Positions 55,972 through 64,000 of a DNA stretch of 64,000 bases are shown here, piece after piece (the stretch's first letter is position 1; each line of letters starts with the position of its first letter). This DNA comes from Bacteroidetes bacterium HGW-Bacteroidetes-7 (GTDB lineage: Bacteria > Bacteroidota > Bacteroidia > Bacteroidales > UBA932). The notes under the pieces are model-generated. The model was not told the origin of the DNA, made no database searches, and was given only the letters and a program-made list of their open reading frames with translations. Both the position numbers and the translations under genes were made by a program. Where the stretch lies: assembly GCA_002842465.1 (NCBI GenBank), contig PHDA01000014.1, positions 1 to 64,000 on the forward strand. Direction: 5' to 3'.

Positions 55972-58275
55972 ATGAAAATGATATATAAAATTGCCCGAAC
56001 TGAGTTACAGACTCTATTCTACTCACCTATTGCCTGGCTGATTCTTATTATCTTCACAATTCAGTCAAGTATAGCTTTTACTAGCGCTATTGAACTAGTT
56101 GTTAATCAGCAGTCGTTAGGGTTTACTGTGTCGGATCTTTCAATGAGAATATTTGCTCACCCCCATAGAGGAACTTTTATCTTGATTCAGCAGTATCTCT
56201 ATCTTTACATACCTCTGCTTACCATGGGATTGATGAGCCGTGAGCTCAGCAGCGGATCTATTAAACTGCTTTATTCTTCTCCTGTAACAAACACACAGAT
56301 AATTCTTGGTAAATACCTTTCTATGGTGTTTTATTCACTGGTAATATCAGGAATGTTAATGATATTTGTTTTGTTTACAGGATTTACTGTAGAGAATTTT
56401 GATTTTGCCGGAGTAGGAGCAGGACTTCTGGGTCTATTTTTACTCATGTGCGGTTATGCCGCCATAGGACTGTTTATGTCCAGTTTAACTTCCTACCAAG
56501 TTGTTGCTGCTGTAGGTACTCTTGCTGTACTTGCTGTGTTAAATGCTGTTGGCGGAATGTTTCAGGATATATCGTTTGTCCGGGATATTACATACTGGCT
56601 CTCAATAAGAGGAAGATCAAATGAATTTATCAGTGGACTTATATGCAGTGAGGATGTTCTTTATTTCATAATTGTAATAGGACTCTTTCTTGCTCTTTCA
56701 ATATTGCGTATGAAGGCTATTCGTCAGAAGCATACATTGAGTACATCTTTAGTCAGATACCTTGGAGCCGTTTCGGTTGCTGTTGTGTTAGGATATTTCA
56801 GCTCCAGACCTGCTCTTATGTTTTATTATGATGCCACAAGAAACGATGTTAATACATTAACTAAAAACAGTCAGGAGATTGTAGGTAAACTGGACGGAAA
56901 GTTAACAATTAACACATACGTTAATATTTTAGACCAATATTACTATTTCGGACTTCCAAAGAGAGAACTTGCAGATATCAAAAGATTCAGACAATATCTG
57001 AGATTCAAACCGGATATTAAGATGAATTATATAAGATATTATGATAAAGCCATTAACCCAAGTCTTGATAAAAGATATCCGGATTTAAGCGATAGGGAGA
57101 GAATGCTGGAATATTCAAAAATTCACAGACTTGACAGTAATATGTTTAAGAGTCCTCAGGAGATATCTCAGATTGAGAATCTTGTACCAGAGGGAAATCG
57201 TTTTGTTCGTACTCTCACTACTGCAACCGGAGACAAGACATTCCTGAGAATTTTTGACGATATGGAAGTACACCCTTCAGAGGCTGAGGTATCTGCCGCA
57301 TTTAAGAGATTGGTAATGAAACTACCAAAAGTAGGATTTGTTACCGGACACGGCGAGAGAGACTGCATAAGAGAAGGAGATAGAGATTACAATAAATTTG
57401 CCCAGGATAAACCATTCCGTTATTCTCTTATAAATCAAGGTTTCGACTTTGAAAAGGTAGCATTGGATTCAGAAATTTCTGATGAGATTGATATTTTGGT
57501 GATAGGAGATATGAGAGTTCCAATCAGTCCCGAACATCAATTAAATCTGGATAAATTTATTGCCAGAGGAGGCAATCTTTTGATAGCAGGTGAGCCTGGC
57601 CGTCAAGATGTAATGAATCAAATAACCGCTCAATTTGGAGTAGAAATGTTGCCTGGCAGACTGGTAAAACCAACTGAAAATTTTTCACCTGACTTCATAA
57701 TGTCAACTCCAACAAAAGAGGGAGCAGAGATGATGTATCAACTCAATATGATGCGAAATCGTGAGTATGTTTTGACCATGCCTGGAACAACCGGCCTAAA
57801 ATACTCTAATGACAAAGGCTATAAAGTAACAGAACTATTTGTCAGCGATACAAGCGGAGGAGTTTGGAGTGAAGTTGAGACAACCAATTTCGTAGATGAT
57901 ACTGTAAAGGTAAACGCTGCACTTGGAGAGGTGATTTCTGCCTCAATTCCAACTGTTATTGCACTTCATAGAAAAGTTGGTGATAAAGAGCAGAAGATTG
58001 TGATATTATCAGATGCAGATTGTATAAGTAACGGTGAGATAAGCATAATGCGAAAAGGGGTACGTGCTGCAAACTACAATTTCATTATGGGTGCCTTTTT
58101 CTGGATGTCAGATGACGAAGTTCCTATTGATGTCAGAAGGCCGAGTCCTATCGATAATAATATTTCAGTAGTGTTCTCCGGGATGAGATTGACTAAATGG
58201 TTGCTTTTAGGACTACTTCCATTTATTATGGCATCCTTGTATATATTACTCTGGATTAGAAGAAGAGGCAGATAA
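55972..58275 (+). CDS. ABC-2 permease fused to a GldG-like auxiliary domain
   Basis: A 767-aa membrane protein. Residues 1-245 form an ABC-2 type permease with six helices (the GldF part; MGLMSRELSSGSIKLLYSSP is the family block). A helix near 258-280 leads to an extracytoplasmic GldG-like domain (DUF7088/ABC_transp_aux, about 285-735, with VGFVTGHGERD and LLIAGEPGRQ), anchored by a final helix (742-762). In gliding bacteria gldF and gldG are separate genes, so this is a fusion. It works with the preceding ATPase; substrate unknown. Confidence 0.87.
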   Translation: MKMIYKIARTELQTLFYSPIAWLILIIFTIQSSIAFTSAIELVVNQQSLGFTVSDLSMRIFAHPHRGTFILIQQYLYLYIPLLTMGLMSRELSSGSIKLLYSSPVTNTQIILGKYLSMVFYSLVISGMLMIFVLFTGFTVENFDFAGVGAGLLGLFLLMCGYAAIGLFMSSLTSYQVVAAVGTLAVLAVLNAVGGMFQDISFVRDITYWLSIRGRSNEFISGLICSEDVLYFIIVIGLFLALSILRMKAIRQKHTLSTSLVRYLGAVSVAVVLGYFSSRPALMFYYDATRNDVNTLTKNSQEIVGKLDGKLTINTYVNILDQYYYFGLPKRELADIKRFRQYLRFKPDIKMNYIRYYDKAINPSLDKRYPDLSDRERMLEYSKIHRLDSNMFKSPQEISQIENLVPEGNRFVRTLTTATGDKTFLRIFDDMEVHPSEAEVSAAFKRLVMKLPKVGFVTGHGERDCIREGDRDYNKFAQDKPFRYSLINQGFDFEKVALDSEISDEIDILVIGDMRVPISPEHQLNLDKFIARGGNLLIAGEPGRQDVMNQITAQFGVEMLPGRLVKPTENFSPDFIMSTPTKEGAEMMYQLNMMRNREYVLTMPGTTGLKYSNDKGYKVTELFVSDTSGGVWSEVETTNFVDDTVKVNAALGEVISASIPTVIALHRKVGDKEQKIVILSDADCISNGEISIMRKGVRAANYNFIMGAFFWMSDDEVPIDVRRPSPIDNNISVVFSGMRLTKWLLLGLLPFIMASLYILLWIRRRGR

Positions 58276-58292
58276 TTTACAATTCAATTAAT

Positions 58293-58333
58293 AGCATTAA
58301 CCGGTTTTTTAAATCGGTTAATGCTTTATATTT
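58293..58333 (+). terminator. Hairpin after the ABC genes
   Basis: A perfect 11-bp stem (AGCATTAACCG at 58293-58303 with 58315-58325) with a T-rich loop is followed by only a loose T-rich stretch. It may act as a partial terminator between the ABC genes and the MutS-like pair. Confidence 0.6.
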
Positions 58334-58341
58334 AAATAGAT

Positions 58342-59679
58342 ATGGCTTTTAAGGCAGACAAGCAAACAATTGACGATCTTGGGATTTTTGGAAAAATCAG
58401 AGAAAATTCTGTCTATGGTATTTTTAATAAAACCATGACAAACGGAGGTGCAAGAATTTTAGAAGAGATGTTTCTCCATCCTTTGTCAGATGAGAGTAAA
58501 ATTAACGAAAGAGGGATGATTATCAGATATTTTCAAAATAAAATGATAATATTTCCATTTAAAAGTGATCTGTTCGACAGCATTGAGTTTTACCTTAGCA
58601 ATACTGACAGTAGAACCCGAATCTCTGCTCATGAAGATAGCTTGGAGAGAAAATTCAGAAATGTAATTGGTACAGATACAGAATATCAGCTGCTTCATAA
58701 AGGTGTGCTCTCTGTTATTGAGATGGTGAAAACACTAAATGATTTTTTAGAAAAACTCAGATCCGAAGATATAGATGAAACTTACAGGCTTCAAACAGAA
58801 GCTGCATTTGAGATAATAAAGAGTGAAGCTATTTCATCCTGTATTAACGAGAAAAAGACAACGAGGCTCTCATTTTCACAAACGGCCTCGTATGACCAGA
58901 ATTTTAGATACAATTTCAGGGAGCAGATAATAAAGCTGTTAACATTTATTTACCACTTGGACGTTTATGTTTCAGTGGCCTGTGTGTCTCGCGAAAGAGG
59001 CTACGCTTTTGCAAAAGCATTACCATCAGGAGAAAATGTATTTAAAATTGAGAATCTTTACCACCCTTTAATCAAAAATCCAATTGCCAACTCAATAAAT
59101 ATTAATGAAAAAAACAATATGATATTCCTGACGGGTGCTAATATGGCAGGTAAATCAACTTTTATGAAAGCCTTTGGTATATCTGCTTTCCTGGCTCATA
59201 TGGGTTTCCCTGTGCCTGCTTCTATGATGGAGTTTTCTGTGCAGAATGGACTGTTTACAACCATCAATCTTCCTGATAATATTAATATGGGATATAGTCA
59301 TTTCTATGCAGAAGTTATAAGGGTTAAAAAGGTAGCTGAGAGCATTAAAAAATCACAAAATATGATTGTTATATTTGATGAGCTATTCAGGGGAACGAAT
59401 GTTAAGGATGCATATGATGCAACAGTAGCAGTAACTGAGGCATTTGCAGCAAACAAAAAATGTATTTTCATAATATCTACTCACATTATTGAAGCTGGCG
59501 AAACGCTTAGGGATAGATGTGATAACATTTTCTTTGTCAACCTTCCCACAATAATGGTGGGCAGAAAACCAACTTATACTTTTAAGTTAGCCGAAGGTAT
59601 TACATCAGACAGACATGGAATGGTGATTATAAATAATGAGGGGATACTGGATATCCTCAAAAATGTTAAACAAGCTTAA
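58342..59679 (+). CDS. Short MutS-like ATPase, first of a tandem pair
   Basis: A 445-aa protein with a MutS core/lever region (about 10-230) and a MutS ATPase domain: Walker A TGANMAGKST (264-273), Walker B VIFDELFRGTN (343-353) and the STH switch (379-381). The mismatch-recognition domain with its Phe-x-Glu motif, the connector domain and any Smr nuclease are absent. It is not canonical MutS or MutS2. Its motif positions are identical to those of the following gene, so the two are tandem duplicates and may form a heterodimer. The DNA structure it acts on is unknown. Confidence 0.85.
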   Translation: MAFKADKQTIDDLGIFGKIRENSVYGIFNKTMTNGGARILEEMFLHPLSDESKINERGMIIRYFQNKMIIFPFKSDLFDSIEFYLSNTDSRTRISAHEDSLERKFRNVIGTDTEYQLLHKGVLSVIEMVKTLNDFLEKLRSEDIDETYRLQTEAAFEIIKSEAISSCINEKKTTRLSFSQTASYDQNFRYNFREQIIKLLTFIYHLDVYVSVACVSRERGYAFAKALPSGENVFKIENLYHPLIKNPIANSININEKNNMIFLTGANMAGKSTFMKAFGISAFLAHMGFPVPASMMEFSVQNGLFTTINLPDNINMGYSHFYAEVIRVKKVAESIKKSQNMIVIFDELFRGTNVKDAYDATVAVTEAFAANKKCIFIISTHIIEAGETLRDRCDNIFFVNLPTIMVGRKPTYTFKLAEGITSDRHGMVIINNEGILDILKNVKQA

Positions 59680-59693
59680 AATCAACGTAAGAG

Positions 59694-61022
59694 ATGAAAT
59701 TTGCTATTGACAGGCAGACATTGGATGATTTGAATCTGCTGGGAAAGTATAAATCTAACTCCGTTTTTAACATATTTAATCAAACTGTAACCAGAGGAGG
59801 AGAGTCATTGCTTGAGCAGTTTTTTCAGAACCCTCTGACAGATGCCCAAGCTATTAATACCAGAAAAGAGGTATTGGCCTTTTTCGCAAAGGAGAATCTC
59901 TCATTCCCATTTACCAGAGAGGAATTTAAACTTACAGAGAGTTATCTTGAAAACTCGGATTATAGGAACATTGCTCTTTCACTGTTCAGTAATTCAAGAA
60001 GATATTTTAAGAAGCTAATTGCAAATGAGAACGAGTATGACACCCTTCTTGACGGGTTTAAAGGTACTGTAAGTATGTTTAAAAAGCTTAAAGAGTATGT
60101 TGCTGAATTATCGTTACTTTCAGTTTCAAATCCTTATCATAATAACGTTGGTGATGCTCTTAAAGTACTGGAAAATAAAAAGTTAAGCTGGATATTTGAG
60201 TTTGACCAATCAAAAGAGATAAGTTTTAGAAAATTTGCATGGTATGACCATATGATGAGACATACAGTCTTAACCCAATTAAAGGAATTGATGGTCTATC
60301 TGAATTTTCTTGATCTTTATATTTCTGTTTCTAATGTAGGTGCAAAGAGGGGATATGTTTATGCGGAGGCATTAGATAAACAAGAACTTAGCATTAACAT
60401 TAAAGGACTTTATCACCCATCTGTTGCTGATGCTGTTGCAAATAATTTAGATCTGAATTATGAAAAAAACGTCTTGTTTTTAACAGGGGCAAACATGGCA
60501 GGGAAATCAACTCTTATGAAATCATTCGGCATCTCAATCTACCTTGCACATATGGGTTTTCCTGTTCCTGCTAAGTCAATGGTTTTTAATGTTTGCAATG
60601 GAATTTATACATCCATAAACGTGCCCGATAATCTCAATATGGGTTACAGCCACTTTTATGCTGAGGTAATAAGAGTAAAAAAAATAGCTACAGAGGTTGC
60701 CTCAGGGAAAAAACTGTTAGTGATTTTTGACGAGCTTTTCAAGGGGACTAATGTCAAAGATGCATATGATGCTACGGTAGCAATAACTGAATCTTTTTCA
60801 AAAATTCATAAATGTGCTTTTATCGTATCGACACATATCATGGAGGCTGGTATAAAACTCAAAGAGAACTGTCCCAATATAGCATTTAAATATCTTCCTT
60901 CTGTTTTAAAAGGTAAAATCCCCACATATACATATATCCTTGAGGAAGGAATTTCAAATGACCGACATGGAATGATGATTATAAATAACGAGAAGATAAT
61001 TGAGACGATAACCTGCTGCTGA
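59694..61022 (+). CDS. Short MutS-like ATPase, second of a tandem pair
   Basis: A 442-aa paralogue of the preceding gene, 14 bases downstream. Walker A is again TGANMAGKST at 264-273, Walker B is VIFDELFKGTN and the switch is VSTHIMEAG. N-terminal domains for mismatch binding are missing. The N-terminal halves of the two proteins have diverged more than the ATPase halves, which suggests different partners or DNA contacts. The 3' end overlaps the convergent sigma factor gene by 44 bases. The protein ends in two cysteines. Confidence 0.85.
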   Translation: MKFAIDRQTLDDLNLLGKYKSNSVFNIFNQTVTRGGESLLEQFFQNPLTDAQAINTRKEVLAFFAKENLSFPFTREEFKLTESYLENSDYRNIALSLFSNSRRYFKKLIANENEYDTLLDGFKGTVSMFKKLKEYVAELSLLSVSNPYHNNVGDALKVLENKKLSWIFEFDQSKEISFRKFAWYDHMMRHTVLTQLKELMVYLNFLDLYISVSNVGAKRGYVYAEALDKQELSINIKGLYHPSVADAVANNLDLNYEKNVLFLTGANMAGKSTLMKSFGISIYLAHMGFPVPAKSMVFNVCNGIYTSINVPDNLNMGYSHFYAEVIRVKKIATEVASGKKLLVIFDELFKGTNVKDAYDATVAITESFSKIHKCAFIVSTHIMEAGIKLKENCPNIAFKYLPSVLKGKIPTYTYILEEGISNDRHGMMIINNEKIIETITCC

Positions 61023-61572
61023 AAAAGGTGCGAATCAGCTTTATCCCTCTTCTTTTTTGGGCTCTGACAGTGCTTGGTGCCAACTTGAAACGGATGGCTA
61101 TCTCAATTGAATTTAGTCCATCTTTAAATGATTTCATTATCTTCTCACACTGTTCGGGAAGTTGTCCCAATGATGTTTCAAACATTGACTTTATCTCATA
61201 GCTGAAGTCAAAGAAACTGACTGGCCTTTCATCTGCAGCTTCAAACTCAAGAAACTCTATATTATTAACTACTCTTCTTTTCCTTTTCAGATAGTTGAGA
61301 GTTTTATTTTTAGTTGCTGTAAAAAGGAAAGACCTTATTGACTTAATGTCGGAGAAGGTGTATTTACTTAGCCAAAACTGGACAAAAACATCATGAACAA
61401 CATCTTCTGCATCAGGAGTGCAGTTAAGATATTTATTTGAAAATCTGATCAATGGTTTATCTAGTGAAGAATACAATTTCCTGAATGAGTCCGGAGTTCT
61501 TTTATTAACTCCGGAAACAAAGATTTCGTCGTCTATACTGACATTTTGGTTTTGTGAGGCAGAACACTCCAT
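60979..61572 (-). CDS. ECF-type RNA polymerase sigma factor
   Basis: A 197-aa sigma-70 family protein with region 2 (about 30-95, including DAEDVVHDVFVQFW and SIRSFLFTATKNKTLNYLKR) and region 4 helix-turn-helix (NSIEIAIRFKLAPSTVRAQK). It resembles the Bacteroides group that normally sits next to a FecR-like anti-sigma factor and SusC/D genes. None of those is present nearby, so it is an orphan here. A TACATTTG box on its strand (61581-61588) lies eight bases before the ATG; the mRNA would be nearly leaderless, or the true start may be later. Confidence 0.87.
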   Translation of the reverse strand: MECSASQNQNVSIDDEIFVSGVNKRTPDSFRKLYSSLDKPLIRFSNKYLNCTPDAEDVVHDVFVQFWLSKYTFSDIKSIRSFLFTATKNKTLNYLKRKRRVVNNIEFLEFEAADERPVSFFDFSYEIKSMFETSLGQLPEQCEKIMKSFKDGLNSIEIAIRFKLAPSTVRAQKRRGIKLIRTFFSSRLSSQLSSRYL

Positions 61573-61691
61573 TTCGGTACCAAATGTAATATTATTGTTT
61601 GGGATTATAACTAAAAAATATTAACTACTCCTCAGATTATGGGCATAGACTAAGTGGAGAAATATTAATGGCAATTTGGTGCACTTTTTTT

Positions 61692-61699
61692 TACATTTG
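61692..61699 (+). promoter_or_regulatory. Predicted -7 box of the CDP-alcohol phosphatidyltransferase gene
   Basis: TACATTTG fits TAnnTTTG, 47 bases before the ATG. Confidence 0.45.
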
Positions 61700-61746
61700 T
61701 ATTGTAGTGTTCTAAAAAAAGATAACCCACAATCAATATATCCATA

Positions 61747-62433
61747 ATGATAGACACTAATAGACCTGAGGTAAGAATACAAACCTCTTTCTTAAACGCT
61801 ATAGAGAAAAAAATTCTTATTTGGATGGCTAAAAGAATTCCAAAAAGAATAAATTCAGACCATTTAACAATAATAGGATTTGCAGGTGCATTAATTTCAT
61901 CAGCAGGGTATATATTATCCAACTGGGGAAACCACTTTTTGTGGTTAGCTTCTTTTGGATTGGTCGTTAACTGGTTTGGTGATAGTCTTGATGGTACGCT
62001 TGCACGTGTTAGGAGTGCACAACGTCCCATTTATGGATTTTTCATAGATCACAATGTTGATGCCTTAACAATTTTGGTAATTTGTATAGGTGCAGGGCTT
62101 TCTCCGTTTATTAAACTCTCTACTGCATTGATGGTTCTTGCTGCATATTTAATTATATCAATTTATACTTACATCAACACATACCTTAGTGGCGAATTCA
62201 AGATAACTTACAATAAGTTGGGACCAACAGAGTTTCGATTAGTTGTTATTCTTATCAATACCATCTTTATTTATTTTCCGCTTGAAAACCAAATAGTTAC
62301 TATCAAAGAAGTGACCTTTAGCATTTTTGATGCTGCTGGAATAGGTGTAGCCCTTATTCTTTTGATCATTTACTTGATTAGCTTTTTTAAGGATAGAGAT
62401 AAATTTGCAAAAATAGACCCTCCTAAACACTAA
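61747..62433 (+). CDS. CDP-alcohol phosphatidyltransferase
   Basis: A 228-aa integral membrane enzyme with the family signature D-x2-D-G-x2-A-R-x9-G-x3-D-x3-D in DSLDGTLARVRSAQRPIYG and FFIDHNVD (about residues 78-103) and about six membrane helices. Such enzymes move a phosphatidyl (or similar) group from a CDP-activated lipid to an alcohol such as glycerol phosphate, serine or inositol phosphate. The acceptor cannot be told. The gene leads a plus-strand set with GtrA- and GNAT-like genes, so a special lipid head group or glycolipid is possible. Confidence 0.87.
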   Translation: MIDTNRPEVRIQTSFLNAIEKKILIWMAKRIPKRINSDHLTIIGFAGALISSAGYILSNWGNHFLWLASFGLVVNWFGDSLDGTLARVRSAQRPIYGFFIDHNVDALTILVICIGAGLSPFIKLSTALMVLAAYLIISIYTYINTYLSGEFKITYNKLGPTEFRLVVILINTIFIYFPLENQIVTIKEVTFSIFDAAGIGVALILLIIYLISFFKDRDKFAKIDPPKH

Positions 62434-62446
62434 AATAGTATATTGT

Positions 62447-62890
62447 ATGGCTGCTAAATATTTAAAATTCATAGTGAGCCGACTAATTGGCACTCTGGTA
62501 GACACTTTTGTTTTATGGGTGTTTTCAACCTATGTTTTTTCTTCTTACATAGGGAATTATATGATAGCACCAACTATCTCTTTTGAGGTGGCAGTTTTTA
62601 CCAATTTCATATTTTCATACTACTGGATATGGAGCAAACGAATTACCATTAAAAACACAAAAACCTTTATTTCTCACCTCTTCTTTTTTAATATTTCATG
62701 TGTTTTAGGATTTATTGTTAAAATGGTTTTTCTACTGCTATTCGAAAGGCTGTTTGGCTGGGATGTAATCTACTGCAACTTAATGGCATTATTGATATCA
62801 GGCATTGTAAATTATACTCTTGCCGAGTTTATAGTATTTAAAAAACGTCCTCCAATAATTGAAGCAATAAATGACGTAGAATCACTTTAA
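62447..62890 (+). CDS. GtrA-like membrane protein
   Basis: A 147-aa protein with four membrane helices and the GtrA pattern (FIVSRLIGTLVDTFVLWVF at the start, FTNFIFSYYWIWSKR in the middle, LLISGIVNYTLAEFIVFKK near the end). GtrA proteins are thought to flip or position polyprenyl-linked sugars across the membrane. It begins 13 bases after the phosphatidyltransferase. Confidence 0.85.
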   Translation: MAAKYLKFIVSRLIGTLVDTFVLWVFSTYVFSSYIGNYMIAPTISFEVAVFTNFIFSYYWIWSKRITIKNTKTFISHLFFFNISCVLGFIVKMVFLLLFERLFGWDVIYCNLMALLISGIVNYTLAEFIVFKKRPPIIEAINDVESL

Positions 62891-62906
62891 GATTCTAAAA
62901 CAGTAT

Positions 62907-64000
62907 ATGAGATACGCAATTAATGAGATAACAAATACAAAAGACTTAAAGAAATTCATCAAATTCCCAAACGAACTTTATAATGGGAATCCATATTATG
63001 TGCCTCCATTGGATTCAACAGAGATAGAAACATTATCTAAAGAGAAAAACCCGGCTTTTGAATTTTGTGACGCAAAATACTGGTTGGCCTTCAATGAGAA
63101 CAATGCTATAGTGGGACGTATTGCCGGAATTGTTAACCACAAATACAATCAAAAAACCGGAGAGAAATATGTTTGCTTTGGTTGGTTTGACTTCATAGAG
63201 GATTATGGTGTAGCAAAAGCTCTTTTACAAGCAGTTGAAGCTTGGGCAAAAGAGATGGATGCCTTATACATGCATGGACCATTGGGACTATCTGAATTTG
63301 ATGCCTCCGGGGTACTAATTGAAGGATTTAATGAAATACCAACAGCTTACGGCAAATACAACTATCCATACTACTCTAAGTTCATAGAGCAATTGGGTTT
63401 TGTAAAGGAGGTTGATTGGGTTGAGTTAAGAGTTACTGTTCCCAACTCAATACCGGAAAGGTACCCAAAAATGGCAAAGATGATTTCTGAAAGACACAAT
63501 CTACGAAGTGTAAAATTTTCATCTAAAAAAGAGGTTTTAGCCTATTCAGACGAAATTTTTCAGCTAATGAATAAAGAATATGAAAATATTCATGGTTTTT
63601 ATGCGCTTTCACCGGGCCAAATAAATGGATTAAAAAAACAATTCATCCCATTTATCAGGCTAAAATTCATATCTGTAATTGTTAACTCCAATAATAAGGT
63701 TGTTGGATTTGGAATATGCTTGCCCTCTCTTTCAAAAGCATTACAAAAGTGTGGTGGAAAACTATTTCCATTTGGATTTCTGCATATTCTAAAAGCACTA
63801 TATCATAACGATACTATTGATACATTGCTAATTGCTATCCATAGCGAATACAGAGACAAAGGGGTGAATGCATTAATATTTAATGATATAGGTAGCTCAA
63901 TTGTGTCGGATGGGATGAAATACATCGAAACGACACGTGAACTGGAGGACAATTATTTAGTGCAAAATCTATGGAGTAAGCTTGAGAGTAGACAGCACAA
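62907..64000 (+). CDS. GNAT-like acyltransferase-family protein, cut by window end
   Basis: An open frame of 364 codons from the ATG at 62907 runs off the right edge without a stop. The N-terminus reads MRYAINEITNTKDLKKFIKF and contains YNGNPYYVPPL, AIVGRIAGIVNHKYN and GWFDFIEDYGVAKALLQAVE, the layout of large Bacteroidetes 'N-acetyltransferase' proteins with two GNAT-like halves; the second half has KVVGFGICLPSL and HSEYRDKGVNALIF. The substrate is unknown. It begins 16 bases after the GtrA-like gene and probably belongs to the same operon. Confidence 0.8.
   Translation, partial: MRYAINEITNTKDLKKFIKFPNELYNGNPYYVPPLDSTEIETLSKEKNPAFEFCDAKYWLAFNENNAIVGRIAGIVNHKYNQKTGEKYVCFGWFDFIEDYGVAKALLQAVEAWAKEMDALYMHGPLGLSEFDASGVLIEGFNEIPTAYGKYNYPYYSKFIEQLGFVKEVDWVELRVTVPNSIPERYPKMAKMISERHNLRSVKFSSKKEVLAYSDEIFQLMNKEYENIHGFYALSPGQINGLKKQFIPFIRLKFISVIVNSNNKVVGFGICLPSLSKALQKCGGKLFPFGFLHILKALYHNDTIDTLLIAIHSEYRDKGVNALIFNDIGSSIVSDGMKYIETTRELEDNYLVQNLWSKLESRQH

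Noticed and set aside
55972-58275. Evidence for gliding motility
   Set aside because: GldA/F/G homologues are common in non-gliding Bacteroidales, and no other gliding or type IX secretion gene is in the window.
58342-61022. Canonical mismatch repair genes mutS or mutS2
   Set aside because: Both proteins lack the mismatch-recognition and connector domains, and no Smr nuclease domain is present.

Overview
The window reads as chromosomal DNA of an AT-rich member of the Bacteroidota, most probably an anaerobic Bacteroidales. The grounds are promoter boxes of the TAnnTTTG type in front of many genes, few Shine-Dalgarno-like sites, a tmRNA tag of the GxNNYALAA type, lpxB with no other lipid A genes nearby, a two-gene AddAB nuclease, secreted S9 peptidases, DUF5106/thioredoxin proteins, and a permease fused to a GldG-like domain. 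Almost all of it is dense housekeeping sequence. I see no prophage, CRISPR array or insertion sequence with a transposase.

Layout. 1-566 has no gene: it holds a long imperfect hairpin element (14-189), a tandem decamer and a hairpin that abuts the tmRNA gene (567-968, minus). 1007-11581 is a minus-strand run of eight genes: surE, an lpxB-ogt fusion, dapF, coaD, a double-thioredoxin secreted protein, a large FAD/Fe-S oxidoreductase, a UbiD-family decarboxylase and a LysE-type exporter. 11699-18589 is plus strand: gapA, a sensor-like membrane protein without an output domain, trkH, a RecD-like helicase and a DPP4-like peptidase. 18702-27811 holds a secreted protein of unknown function, yicC, glnS, a MATE pump, msrBA, nfo and recG. 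27876-38694 holds pdxA, rnhA, mqnC, gpsA, pgi and addBA. 38710-45863 holds a thioredoxin-like lipoprotein, the oxidative pentose phosphate genes gnd-zwf-pgl and a glutamyl-endopeptidase-like S9 protein. 45961-49951 holds a BFD-like ferredoxin, an iron alcohol dehydrogenase, tRNA-Lys(CTT), mscL, an AspT/YidE-type transporter and tRNA-Leu(CAG).

The most distinctive block is 50003-54929: a tight minus-strand operon of eight genes resembling the 'orange protein' (ORP) clusters of anaerobes. It encodes a DUF134 regulator with an added zinc-ribbon-like tail, two NifX/NifB-type cofactor-binding proteins, a CGGC protein, two MinD-like ATPases with inserted 4Fe-4S modules, an Mrp-type ATPase and a metallo-beta-lactamase-fold hydrolase. 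A perfect 16-bp palindrome sits directly upstream of its predicted -7 box and is a candidate operator. 55031-61022 follows with a GldA-like ABC ATPase, a permease-GldG fusion and a tandem pair of short MutS-like ATPases without mismatch-recognition domains, converging on an ECF sigma factor with no anti-sigma gene. The right end (61747-64000) carries a CDP-alcohol phosphatidyltransferase, a GtrA-like membrane protein and a large GNAT-like protein cut by the window edge, which looks like the start of a lipid or glycolipid locus.

Working together: UbiD (as a possible MqnL) and MqnC point to futalosine-route menaquinone synthesis. gapA, pgi, gnd, zwf, pgl and gpsA serve central carbon and glycerolipid precursor metabolism. 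addAB, recG, nfo, ogt and rnhA are DNA maintenance genes.
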